64,000 nucleotides of DNA from Helcococcus kunzii ATCC 51366. GTDB lineage: Bacteria; Bacillota; Clostridia; Tissierellales; Peptoniphilaceae. The DNA is taken from the NCBI RefSeq assembly GCF_000245755.1, contig NZ_JH601088.1, positions 21,829 to 85,828 on the forward strand, read 5' to 3'. Below are positions 46,567 to 55,286 of this stretch, in pieces. The notes under the pieces are model-generated. The model was given only the letters and a program-made list of their open reading frames with translations. It ran no database searches and had not been told where the DNA came from. Numbering within the stretch: position 1 is the stretch's first letter; each line of letters starts with the position of its first letter. Made by a program: the position numbers and the translations under genes.

Positions 46567-46888
46567 TCATTAAAATATCTAGGGAACGATTATTGTCTAG
46601 CTTCCTCGTTACTCTTCATACCAACAACGGTCACCGTGTAGACCAACCCGCCATTCCCGCAACTCCATCTATCACAACGCCGCACTCCCTAAACGCCCCA
46701 TTCTCAGAATTCAATCCATCACAACGCCGCACTCCCCAAACACCCCATTCGCACATCTCGCCACACATAGCCGCCATCCCAAAATACCTTCCACACCACA
46801 ATCTCCGCTTCCTCTAACAAAACAACCCCCCACACTCCAAACTCCACTTCCTCCAAAGTCACCACAAACACTCCCAACCCATTCTCCC
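46567..46888. other. C-rich, G-poor non-coding block beside array E/F
   Basis: From about 46600 the plus strand is C/A-rich with few G. It holds a 47-bp direct repeat (copies from 46671 and 46718, core ATCACAACGCCGCACTCCC). A 104-codon reading frame crosses it but has no ribosome site or family resemblance. Read on the minus strand this is a G-rich block leading into the array. Confidence 0.55.
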
Positions 46889-46928
46889 TATCACTCGACT
46901 ACACAGAGTGATAACAATGTGCTATAAT
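46889..46928 (+). promoter_or_regulatory. CIRCE-like dyad and -10 of htpG
   Basis: TATCACTC, nine bases, GAGTGATA (46889-46913) keeps the CACTC-N9-GAGTG core of the CIRCE element bound by the HrcA heat-shock repressor (consensus TTAGCACTC-N9-GAGTGCTAA). TATAAT at 46923-46928 is the probable -10, so the dyad covers the -35 region. Confidence 0.65.
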
Positions 46929-46957
46929 AATATGTGTAAATAAATTGGGAGGTAAGT

Positions 46958-48832
46958 ATGAAAAAACAATTTGAGACTGAATCTAAGAGAATTTTAGATT
47001 TGATGATTAATTCTATTTATACTAATAAGGAAATTTTCTTGAGGGAGCTAATTTCAAATGCATCTGATGCGTTGGATAAGAGATATTTTGATATTATGCA
47101 TGCGAAAAAGGCTTTTGATAAGAAGGATTTAGAGATAAGGATTGATGTTGATAAGGATGAGAGAAGTTTAACTGTTAGCGATAATGGGATTGGTATGTCT
47201 AAAGAGGATTTAGAGAGTAATTTGGGGACAATTGCTAAGAGTGGTTCTTTAGATTTTAAGAATTTAAATAAGGATGATGAGATTTCCATTATTGGTCAAT
47301 TTGGTGTTGGGTTTTATTCTTCATTTATGGTGGCGGATAAGATTGTAGTGAGCACTAAAAAAGAGGGCGAGAATGGATATATGTGGAGCAGCGAGGGTGC
47401 TGACGGATATGAGATTGAAGAAATAGATAAGGAAGAGATTGGTACCGAGATTAAGTTGTATTTGAAGGAAAATACGGACGATGATGATTTTGATGAGTAC
47501 TTAAATCAAGGGTTTATTAAGTATTTGGTTAAGAAATATTCTAATTATATTAAGTATCCAATTAAGATGGATGTAGTGAAGTCTAGACCGGTGCCAGATA
47601 AAGAGGGCGAAACTGAAGAATACAATGAGATTGAGACATTAAACTCAATGGTTCCAATTTGGAAGAAAAATAAGAGTGAGTTAAAGGATGAGGATTATGT
47701 TAATTTTTATCATGCTCAAAGATATGGCTTTGATGATCCTTTAGCTTGGATTCACTTGCATGCAGAGGGAATGATAAATTATAATGCGATTTTATATATT
47801 CCTTCTCAAAAACCTATGGAGTATTATACAAGTAATTATTCTGGTGGTTTGGAGCTTTATTCTAATGGTGTAATGATAATGGAAAAGAATGAGGATTTAC
47901 TTCCAGATTATTTATCATTTGTAAAGGGAATTGTTGATAGTGAAGATTTATCATTAAATATTTCAAGAGAAATACTTCAAAATGATAGAAGATTGATGAG
48001 TATTTCAAAAAATCTTGAAAAGAAAGTTTTATCTGAATTGAAGAGTTTGATTTCTAGTGATAGGGAAAAATATGAAAAATTCTTTAAGGAATTTGGTCTT
48101 AGTTTGAAGGCTGGTATTTATGAAAGTCAAGGGGCTAAGAAGAAGGATATAGAAGATTTACTACTTTTCTCAACTTCAAAATCAAAAGATGTGAAGACTT
48201 TAGAAGAATATTTAGATGATAAAAAAGAAGATCAAGAGTTTATTTATTATGCTACAGGTGAGTCATACGAAAATATTGACAGTATGCCTGCATTGCAAAT
48301 TTTCAAGAATAAAGAAATCGAAGTTTTATACTTGGAAGAACATCTAGATGAGTTTGTAATAAAATTGATGTCTGATTATAGAGATGTTAAGTTTAAGTCT
48401 GCTTTTGATGAAGAATTGGAGCTTGATAAAGAAGAAGACGAAAAAGATAAAGATGAAGCAGAACAAAAAAATCAAGATGAGCTATTTAAAAAGATGAAAG
48501 ATATTTTAGATGGCGAAGTTGTTGATGTGAAAGCAAGTAAGAGACTTGTTGATGATGTGGCATTTTTATCTGCAAAAGGAGAAGTTTCAATTGAAATGGA
48601 AAAAACACTTTCAATGCAAGAAACTCCATTCCCAATTAAGGCTGAAAAGGTGTTAGAAATAAATCCAAATCATAAAATATATGCAAGATTAATGGATTTA
48701 TTATCTAAGAATGATGAAGAGGAAATTAAAACTATTACAAATGTGTTATATAATCAAGCTAGGTTGATTGCTGGTCTTAAAGTGGATGACATTGTAGGAT
48801 TTACAAGGGATGTTAATAATTTAATAAAATAA
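46958..48832 (+). CDS. htpG: Molecular chaperone HtpG (Hsp90)
   Basis: 624 residues, standard length. ATP-dependent chaperone dimer. The N-terminal GHKL ATPase domain has LRELISNASDALDK, TVSDNGIGMSKEDL and GQFGVGFYSSFMVADK. In the middle domain NISREILQND carries the catalytic-loop Arg. The C-terminal dimerisation part ends with NVLYNQARLIAGL. A Lys/Asp/Glu-rich segment near 490-510 is the charged linker before the C-terminal domain. GGGAGG precedes the ATG. The CIRCE-like dyad upstream suggests HrcA control. Confidence 0.97.
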   Translation: MKKQFETESKRILDLMINSIYTNKEIFLRELISNASDALDKRYFDIMHAKKAFDKKDLEIRIDVDKDERSLTVSDNGIGMSKEDLESNLGTIAKSGSLDFKNLNKDDEISIIGQFGVGFYSSFMVADKIVVSTKKEGENGYMWSSEGADGYEIEEIDKEEIGTEIKLYLKENTDDDDFDEYLNQGFIKYLVKKYSNYIKYPIKMDVVKSRPVPDKEGETEEYNEIETLNSMVPIWKKNKSELKDEDYVNFYHAQRYGFDDPLAWIHLHAEGMINYNAILYIPSQKPMEYYTSNYSGGLELYSNGVMIMEKNEDLLPDYLSFVKGIVDSEDLSLNISREILQNDRRLMSISKNLEKKVLSELKSLISSDREKYEKFFKEFGLSLKAGIYESQGAKKKDIEDLLLFSTSKSKDVKTLEEYLDDKKEDQEFIYYATGESYENIDSMPALQIFKNKEIEVLYLEEHLDEFVIKLMSDYRDVKFKSAFDEELELDKEEDEKDKDEAEQKNQDELFKKMKDILDGEVVDVKASKRLVDDVAFLSAKGEVSIEMEKTLSMQETPFPIKAEKVLEINPNHKIYARLMDLLSKNDEEEIKTITNVLYNQARLIAGLKVDDIVGFTRDVNNLIK

Positions 48833-48870
48833 GTATTTAAATTTTAATAAATTTATGTTAATATAATATT

Positions 48871-48940
48871 GCACCTATTGTTATTCCCTTCTATTTAAAA
48901 AACTAATAAACTCACTTGGATTTAGCGATAGGTGCTTTAT
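48871..48940 (+). terminator. Long-looped hairpin after htpG
   Basis: GCACCTAT (48871-48878) and ATAGGTGC (48928-48935) are perfectly complementary but 49 bases apart, followed by TTTAT. It may be a terminator with a long loop or part of a structured 3' RNA. Confidence 0.4.
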
Positions 48941-48991
48941 ACATTAATGACTGTTTCGGATTTCTCCTTCAGTTATTGGTAGTAAAAATAA

Positions 48992-49015
48992 ATGAGGCAA
49001 CTGATGTTGCCTCGT
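48992..49015. terminator. Bidirectional terminator between htpG and glgB
   Basis: GAGGCAAC (48994-49001) and GTTGCCTC (49006-49013) form a tight stem with T-rich tracts on both sides; the two flanking genes converge here. Confidence 0.8.
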
Positions 49016-49026
49016 TTATTTTTAAA

Positions 49027-51042
49027 TTATTTTAATTTCTTTAATATCATCATTGTTCTACTTGGTGAGTAGATTCTGATGCTTGCTGGATAGTCGTATC
49101 CAAATATTTTTTCTGAAGTATAGATATATTCTTTGTCTATTCTGTCATTTCCTCCATAGATACTGTCATCACTATTAAAGATTACTTGATAATTTCCATT
49201 GCTTAATACCGGGATTACTAGTCCTTCGTAGGATCTAGTTGGATGGAAATTATAAATAAAGATTAGTCCATTTCTTTCAAATACCAACAATTTGAAGTCA
49301 TTGTGAATCATTAGAAGATGTGGATTGTAGGATAATAGGTCGTGGTCTTGTGAAAATTTAATGCTATCCTCGTTAAATTTATTTAACCATTTATATTTAA
49401 GATTTTCATTATCTACTAAGCTCCACTGTCTTTTAGCGTATTTGTATGACCAATTGTTTTGTGCAGATGGAAAGTCTATCCATTCTGGATGACCAAATTC
49501 ATTTCCCATAAAGTTTAGATATCCATCTGAAGCGGTGTTTAGTGTAACGCTGGTGATTAGCTTGTGTAGAGCAATAGCTCTATTTATAATGTGACTGCTA
49601 TTTTCAATATCCATATTCCAATACATTTCCGCATCAGAAAGTTTAAATATTATTGTTTTATCGCCGACAAGTGCTTGATCGTGACTTTCTGCGTAGGAGA
49701 TTGTCTTTTCATCTTCTCTTTTTGTGGTTAGCTCGTGCCACATTTTATTCATATTCCAGTCGTGGTCATCTAAATCTAGCTCTTTTGCCCAATGCTCGGC
49801 AATACCCATACTAAATCTGTAGTCAAAACCAACGCCCCCTTCTTTAATTGGAAGGCATAATGCTGGCATACCGCTGACATCTTCTGCGATAGTGATTGCA
49901 TATGGCTTAACTTCTTTTACCAATTCATTTGCAAGTGTTAGATAAGTTAAGGCGTCGATGTCGGTGTTCATTGAGAAATAGTCGTTATATGAAACGAAAG
50001 CTTGACCGATCCCGTGATTGTGATAAATCATGGAAGTAACACCATCGAATCTAAATCCGTCAAAATTGTATTCTTCTAAATAGTATTTTAGATTGGATAG
50101 TAAAAATCTAATGGTATTTTCTTTTTCGTAGTCAAATAGTTTGGAGTCCCATAATTCGTGATTTCCTCTTTCGCCGGAATGGAAAATTTGATAATCAGTC
50201 GTATCATAAAGATTAATACCGTCATAAACATTTTTTGAAGCGTGGCTGTGAACTATGTCCATAAATACCGCGATATCTAATTTATGAGCTTCATCTACTA
50301 AACGTTTTAAGTCTTCAACATCACCAAACCAATGAGATGCAGCGAAATAATTAGTTACATGATATCCAAAAGAACCATAGTATGCATGAGATGCAACTGC
50401 CATAATTTGAATTGCGTTATAACCAAGTTTTTTAATCCTTGGAAGTATTTTAATAAATTCTTTATAAGTGCCAATGCCTTCTTTTTCTTGTGCAATACCA
50501 ATATGTACTTCATAGATATATGGTTTGAAATCTTTCTTTATTTTAAAATCATTTTTAAATTTGTATCTTCTTCTAGGATTGTTCATAAGTCCAAAGAAAT
50601 CAAGTCTGCCATGTTCGTATTGAACTTGCTCAACTTTATTTATGAACATTGGAATTTTATAGTGATCAATACCATTTTTACGAATAATCGTCTTAATTTT
50701 TGAGTTATGAGGAATGCTTGTGATACCTTTAATTTTGATTTCCCAAGTATTTTCATCTATTCTATCAAGTTTATGACTTCTGCTATCCCAATTGTTGAAA
50801 TCACCTGTTAGGTAGACTTCGTCAGCAGCTGGAGCCCAATCTCTGTAAATCCAGCCAGTCCTTGTTTTATGGAAACCATAGTATTCGTGAAAATTGGCAA
50901 TAGATGATAATTTACCTTTTTTCCCTACTAATTGAGTTCTTTTTGCGTTGTAGCTGTCTATTCTTAATTGAATGTCATTCTTAAAATTTTCTAAATAAGG
51001 ATCGTGTTCAAACATTTTTAAATTATCAATATTTTTTGCCAT
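49027..51042 (-). CDS. 1,4-alpha-glucan branching enzyme, GH13_8-like
   Basis: 671 residues from the ATG at 51042 (GGGAGG upstream; an in-frame ATG further up has none). It makes alpha-1,6 branches in glycogen-type glucans. An N-terminal CBM48-like module (about 40-120, YRDWAPAADEVYLTGDFNNW) precedes the GH13 barrel. The nucleophile Asp is in FRFDGVTSMIYHNHG, the acid Glu in IAEDVSGMP, and the third acid in AESHDQA. YHNHG and NFMGNEFGHPEWIDFP are typical of the eukaryote-like GH13_8 subgroup rather than the classical bacterial GlgB. No other glycogen genes are nearby. Confidence 0.88.
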   Translation of the reverse strand: MAKNIDNLKMFEHDPYLENFKNDIQLRIDSYNAKRTQLVGKKGKLSSIANFHEYYGFHKTRTGWIYRDWAPAADEVYLTGDFNNWDSRSHKLDRIDENTWEIKIKGITSIPHNSKIKTIIRKNGIDHYKIPMFINKVEQVQYEHGRLDFFGLMNNPRRRYKFKNDFKIKKDFKPYIYEVHIGIAQEKEGIGTYKEFIKILPRIKKLGYNAIQIMAVASHAYYGSFGYHVTNYFAASHWFGDVEDLKRLVDEAHKLDIAVFMDIVHSHASKNVYDGINLYDTTDYQIFHSGERGNHELWDSKLFDYEKENTIRFLLSNLKYYLEEYNFDGFRFDGVTSMIYHNHGIGQAFVSYNDYFSMNTDIDALTYLTLANELVKEVKPYAITIAEDVSGMPALCLPIKEGGVGFDYRFSMGIAEHWAKELDLDDHDWNMNKMWHELTTKREDEKTISYAESHDQALVGDKTIIFKLSDAEMYWNMDIENSSHIINRAIALHKLITSVTLNTASDGYLNFMGNEFGHPEWIDFPSAQNNWSYKYAKRQWSLVDNENLKYKWLNKFNEDSIKFSQDHDLLSYNPHLLMIHNDFKLLVFERNGLIFIYNFHPTRSYEGLVIPVLSNGNYQVIFNSDDSIYGGNDRIDKEYIYTSEKIFGYDYPASIRIYSPSRTMMILKKLK

Positions 51043-51225
51043 AGTTCCTCCCGATTCATTTTCTGTATTTAACATAAGTATACACTATCATTACAAAATT
51101 ATAAAGAAAAGAATTAAATATATTTACAAATTGAAAACGCGTGATTAATGAAATCAACAATGGAAAAAAATGTAAAATCATTATATAATTAATAGACAGT
51201 ATATAACTTACTAATAGGGGGGAAG

Positions 51226-51849
51226 ATGAGAGGCAAGTTTATAGCGTTTGAAGGATCAGATGGTTCTGGCAAGTCCACGGTACTGTCAAAGGTTAGAGAG
51301 TATTTAGAGGAAAATAATATATCATATATCATAACTAGAGAGCCGGGTGGCACTAAAATCGGAGAACAGATACGTGATATATTGATTAACAATGATAACA
51401 CCGAAATGGATGACAAGACGGAAGCATTGCTCTTTGCAGCTGCAAGAGCGCAAAGTGTTGAAGAAAAACTAAAAAAGGAATTAGGACAAAAAGAATTAGT
51501 TATTTCTGATAGATATGTGCTTTCATCACTTGCTTATCAAGGATATGCGAGAGGTTTGGGAGTTGATGGAGTTAGATCAATTAACGACTTTGCAACAAGT
51601 AGTCTTAAACCAGATTATACTTTCTTTTTAGATGTAGATCCAATCACGGTTTTGGAAAGAAAAAAATCACAAGTTGAAGCGGATCGTTTAGAAGAAGAAG
51701 GAAATAATTTTCATGAAAAAGTTTATATTGGGTATAAAAAACTTATCGAAAATGAAAAAAATTTAATTGTTATTGACGCTTCAAAACCAATAGAAGAAGT
51801 TGTAGATCAGACAATTAAAAATATTAAAAAAATATTGGAGGAAAAATGA
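51226..51849 (+). CDS. tmk: Thymidylate kinase
   Basis: 207 residues. It phosphorylates dTMP to dTDP for DNA synthesis. P-loop FEGSDGSGKST, then TREPGGTKIGEQIRDIL, the DR motif in VISDRYVLSSLAYQG, and lid region near KSQVEADRLEEEG. GGGGGGAAG precedes the ATG. It overlaps the next gene by four bases (ATGA) and heads a conserved Firmicute operon with darA and holB. Confidence 0.96.
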   Translation: MRGKFIAFEGSDGSGKSTVLSKVREYLEENNISYIITREPGGTKIGEQIRDILINNDNTEMDDKTEALLFAAARAQSVEEKLKKELGQKELVISDRYVLSSLAYQGYARGLGVDGVRSINDFATSSLKPDYTFFLDVDPITVLERKKSQVEADRLEEEGNNFHEKVYIGYKKLIENEKNLIVIDASKPIEEVVDQTIKNIKKILEEK

Positions 51850-52169
51850 AACTTTTAGTCGTAATAGTACAAGATAATGATGTTAATTTATTGATGGATG
51901 ATTTAGTTGAAAACAAATATTCAGTAACAAAATTAGCTACAACAGGTGGTTTTCTAAAAGAAGGAAACACTACACTTTTAATCGGGGTTGATGAGAAAAA
52001 AGTGCAAGATTGTATCTCTTTAATTGATAGAAATTGCAAAAAGAGAAGATCAACAACTTTTATTAATCCATCAACACAAGGAGTTGTTATGCAATCCATT
52101 CCTATAGAAGTTGAAGTTGGTGGCGCTACAGTATTTGTATTAGATGTAGATCAGTTCTTAAAATTATAA
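51846..52169 (+). CDS. darA: c-di-AMP receptor DarA/PstA
   Basis: 107 residues, P-II-like fold (formerly DUF970). Trimers bind cyclic di-AMP at subunit interfaces. Characteristic stretches are VIVQDNDVNLLMDDLVENKY, KLATTGGFLKEGNTTLLIGV and the C-terminal EVEVGGATVFVLDVDQF. GGAGG precedes the ATG inside the tmk end, and it shares one base with holB. It is found between tmk and holB in many Firmicutes. Confidence 0.93.
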   Translation: MKLLVVIVQDNDVNLLMDDLVENKYSVTKLATTGGFLKEGNTTLLIGVDEKKVQDCISLIDRNCKKRRSTTFINPSTQGVVMQSIPIEVEVGGATVFVLDVDQFLKL

Positions 52170-52966
52170 TGCTAAATAATATATTACAAAGGCAAATTGA
52201 AAATAATAATATTTTCCATTCTTACATAATTGAAGGAAATAGGCAAGACGCCGAAGAACAGTACATTGAGTTTTCAAAAAAAGCTTTGACGGATAATGTA
52301 GATATAAATAATTTAATCCAAGTGATAAGTCCTGAAAACAACAATATTACAATCGACCAAATTAGAAAGATAACTAAGGCAATATATAAAAAGCCTGTTA
52401 AATATGATTATAATATTTTTGTAATTGAGGATGCACATTTCATGAGAGCGGAGGCGCAAAATGCTCTGCTTAAAACACTTGAAGAGATGCCAAATTATTC
52501 CATTGTTTTTATGACAACAAATAATAGATTTAAGTTATTGGATACCATCATTTCAAGGAGTCAGGTTATTTGTATCAATTCGGGAGATGGGATAGATTTT
52601 GAAGCTCAAAATACGAAAAATATTTTCAGTTTGATTAATAAAGTTTTAGAAGGAAACTATTATATTATTAATAAAGAGAGAAATTTGATTAAGGAATTAT
52701 CTGAATATAAGCATGAGACACTATTTGTTTTAACAAAGATATTTTCAGATGCGCTATTAAAAAATAGTTCAGATAATATTAAATATCAAAGTATTTTGGA
52801 AAAGATTTCTAAATTTTCGACTACATCAATTGAAGAGATTATCATAAAGATAGAAAATATTAAGGAAATGTTAAAAGTTAATCTTAATTTTCAAATTGCT
52901 ATGGAAGATTTAATTTTTACAATCATAGAGAAAATGAGTAAGAGTAATGGATATAAAACAAGATAA
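52169..52966 (+). CDS. holB: DNA polymerase III delta-prime subunit
   Basis: 265 residues. Clamp-loader subunit of the AAA+ family without a working Walker A, as usual for delta-prime. FHSYIIEGNRQDAEEQ stands at the P-loop position, FVIEDAHFMRAEAQNALLKTLEEMP is a span near residues 88-112, and the SRSQVI sensor follows. It is shorter than E. coli HolB (334). It lies within the tmk-darA operon, and its last 20 bases overlap the next gene. Confidence 0.9.
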   Translation: MLNNILQRQIENNNIFHSYIIEGNRQDAEEQYIEFSKKALTDNVDINNLIQVISPENNNITIDQIRKITKAIYKKPVKYDYNIFVIEDAHFMRAEAQNALLKTLEEMPNYSIVFMTTNNRFKLLDTIISRSQVICINSGDGIDFEAQNTKNIFSLINKVLEGNYYIINKERNLIKELSEYKHETLFVLTKIFSDALLKNSSDNIKYQSILEKISKFSTTSIEEIIIKIENIKEMLKVNLNFQIAMEDLIFTIIEKMSKSNGYKTR

Positions 52967-54320
52967 ATTAATAAGGATAATTTTAATATTTTTACTATGC
53001 TTATTTATGCCGGTGGCGGATGTCTTTGCTGATGATACATATAAGGTCAATGAAGAGATAGAATTTGGCAGGACTTACGAGTTTGACGAGCCTGTAAATG
53101 GTAGTGTCATTGTGAGTGGTGCGGCAGACAAGGTAGAAAAAGTGGGCGATGTAAAAGAGTCCAAATTTGTACAGTCCGTGCCTGTAAAGGTGAAGTTTTT
53201 GCCAAAGAAATTGGGATTATATAAATTAGACATAGAGGTAAATGTATCTACTAAAGAAGGTACAGATTTAAGTCGTGTGGATACTGTTTATTTTCTTGTT
53301 ACAGAAAATGGACAAAAAATGAATTCTGATGAGATTGAAGAGTATTTAAAAATAAAGCTTAAAACAAGCAATAAGGATTTGATTAATGAATATACTAAAC
53401 GTCCATATATTGCTAAATTAGAAGTGACAAATGCGAAAATCGTTGAAAAATTAGATAAAAACAGGACTCAATATACCTTAAAAATTAATGATAATGCGCA
53501 AAAGATAGAGTTTAAGGCTCAAGCTGATAGTAAAGATACAAAGATTAATGGAACACTTTCATTAAACCCAAATTCACAGACAATGAATTTGCTTTCTGTT
53601 TCTAATAAGGATACGGAAGTGATTTATACATTTAAATGGGAAAAGCCAAAAGTTAAGGTTTTTAAATATAAGAATGGGGAAAGTGAAGAAAAATTAGTTT
53701 ATGATCCTTATAATAGGCAAGAGTTTGAAAATTTACCAACTCAGAAAATTAAAATTCAAGGTGATGAATTTGAAGTTTATGAAGATGAATTTGGTAATTT
53801 GCTTATACCATTAAAACATCAAAATAAGGATGAATTACCAGAGTTGTACACTTTTTCAACTGAGGGAGAGATATTTACTAAGTTTGAAAATTTTGTAAAT
53901 ATCAACGGTCAGACATTCCGACAAGAAAAATTTAACGAGATATTTAATGAAGATTTGGTATTGTTTAATTTGGAAAGTGTTCAAATACAAGACTTAAATT
54001 ATGCTAAAGGATATAGTATAAATAGAGTTGGTTTTGAGAAGCAATATTTGGTTAATTTGACTAGACCGGATGGATTTCAAGCGTGGTATCAATTTGATGA
54101 TAGAGATGGCATTAGGCAATTGATTCTTTTAGATTTACCTGAGTTTATTACGGAAAATGAATTGGCAAAATATTTTGGGGTAGAGTTAGATACGGATTAT
54201 AGTGCATTTCAGTATTCTAAATTTGATATTATACTTGTGATAATTGCAATTATCTCATTGATAATAATTATAGTGACAAATATTGTTATTAAAATAAAGA
54301 AAAGAAAGCATGGTAAATAG
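52947..54320 (+). CDS. Secreted/membrane protein of unknown function in the tmk-rsmI operon
   Basis: 457 residues. N-terminal signal peptide (IRIILIFLLCLFMPVADVFA), a long extracellular part rich in strands, a C-terminal membrane span (about 428-450) and a basic tail (KIKKRKHGK). Residues 30-120 look like an Ig-type domain and 145-235 may be a cadherin-like or cell-surface beta domain; these are fold guesses. No enzyme motif. It takes the place where relatives of this operon have yaaT/yabA. It overlaps holB by 20 bases and rsmI by 11. Confidence 0.65.
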   Translation: MDIKQDKLIRIILIFLLCLFMPVADVFADDTYKVNEEIEFGRTYEFDEPVNGSVIVSGAADKVEKVGDVKESKFVQSVPVKVKFLPKKLGLYKLDIEVNVSTKEGTDLSRVDTVYFLVTENGQKMNSDEIEEYLKIKLKTSNKDLINEYTKRPYIAKLEVTNAKIVEKLDKNRTQYTLKINDNAQKIEFKAQADSKDTKINGTLSLNPNSQTMNLLSVSNKDTEVIYTFKWEKPKVKVFKYKNGESEEKLVYDPYNRQEFENLPTQKIKIQGDEFEVYEDEFGNLLIPLKHQNKDELPELYTFSTEGEIFTKFENFVNINGQTFRQEKFNEIFNEDLVLFNLESVQIQDLNYAKGYSINRVGFEKQYLVNLTRPDGFQAWYQFDDRDGIRQLILLDLPEFITENELAKYFGVELDTDYSAFQYSKFDIILVIIAIISLIIIIVTNIVIKIKKRKHGK

Positions 54321-55128
54321 GATGATATATTTTGTACCAACACCAATAGGCAATTTAGAAGATATTAGCTTAAGATCGCTTAGAGTGCTTCAAGAGTCCG
54401 ATATAATTGCTTGTGAAGATACGAGAACTACAAAAAAGCTATTAGATCATTATGATATAAAGGCACAATTAATTTCATATCATAAATTTAATGAATTTAG
54501 TAGAATAGAGGAAATTATTTCCTTAAGTAATGAGGAAAAGCAGATTTCTGTGGTATCAGATGCTGGTATGCCGGGGATATCAGATCCAGGAAATATTTTA
54601 ATCAATGCTTTGATTGAAAATAATATAAAATATACCGTTTTACCTGGTGCAAGTGCATTTACTACAGCGCTTGTTTTGAGTGGCTTTGATAATACACAAT
54701 TTACTTTTTTGGGGTTTATCCCATCTAAATCAGGAGAAAGAAATAGATTTATAGATTCAATAAAAAATCGAAATGAAACATTAATTTTTTATGAAACTCC
54801 TCATAGATTAGTAAAAACACTTGAGCAATTTGCTAAAGTCATTCCTAATCGTAGGATTGCAGTTGTCAGAGAAATTTCAAAAATTTATGAAGAGATTCTT
54901 ATTTTTGAGGCATCTGATTATGAAAATGTGGATATTAAAGAAAAGGGTGAGTTTGTCATTTTAGTAGATAAGAATGAGGAAATTATTGAAATAACGGACG
55001 AATACATTCTTGAAAAATTAAAAGAAGAAATTCAAAATGGAAAAACTAAAAAGACAGCAGTAAAAGAAATTTCCAAAGAATTAGATATAAGTAAAAATAG
55101 AGTATATAATTTATCTATTGAAATATAA
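54310..55128 (+). CDS. rsmI: 16S rRNA (cytidine-1402-2'-O)-methyltransferase RsmI
   Basis: 272 residues (268 if the ATG at 54322 is used; neither has a strong ribosome site). It methylates the ribose of C1402 in 16S rRNA. The tetrapyrrole-methylase fold shows YFVPTPIGNLEDISLRSL, CEDTRTTKKLLDHY, VSDAGMPGISDPG and LPGASAFTTALVLSG. GFIPSKSGER and FYETPHRLVKTL follow. The C-terminal RsmI HTH-like part is present. It is the last gene of the tmk operon, just before an IS remnant. Confidence 0.94.
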   Translation: MVNRMIYFVPTPIGNLEDISLRSLRVLQESDIIACEDTRTTKKLLDHYDIKAQLISYHKFNEFSRIEEIISLSNEEKQISVVSDAGMPGISDPGNILINALIENNIKYTVLPGASAFTTALVLSGFDNTQFTFLGFIPSKSGERNRFIDSIKNRNETLIFYETPHRLVKTLEQFAKVIPNRRIAVVREISKIYEEILIFEASDYENVDIKEKGEFVILVDKNEEIIEITDEYILEKLKEEIQNGKTKKTAVKEISKELDISKNRVYNLSIEI

Positions 55129-55240
55129 TGATTTATTGACAATTTAATACTATAAAGTGTAAAAATATATTATATTTTTTATGGGGCTGTTGCAAAATAG
55201 CCTCTTTAAATTAAAATAATTTAGTAAATATAATGAAAAA

Positions 55241-55270
55241 GCCCTGAATTCTAAGCGTTCAGGGCTTTTT
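55241..55270 (+). terminator. Intrinsic terminator inside the IS left end
   Basis: GCCCTGAA, a 12-base loop region, TTCAGGGC, then TTTTT. Lying just inside the IS end, it would block transcription from rsmI into the transposase, and it may also serve as the rsmI terminator now. Confidence 0.85.
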
Positions 55271-55286
55271 GTGATAAAATAGTTTT

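Noticed and set aside
46503..46817. 104-codon gene before htpG
   Set aside because: Starts within array F, is Pro/His/Thr-rich from C-rich skew, has no ribosome site, and contains the 47-bp direct repeat.
54310..54321. Strict choice of the rsmI start
   Set aside because: ATG at 54310 and at 54322 both lack a good ribosome site; I kept the longer form and cannot decide from sequence.
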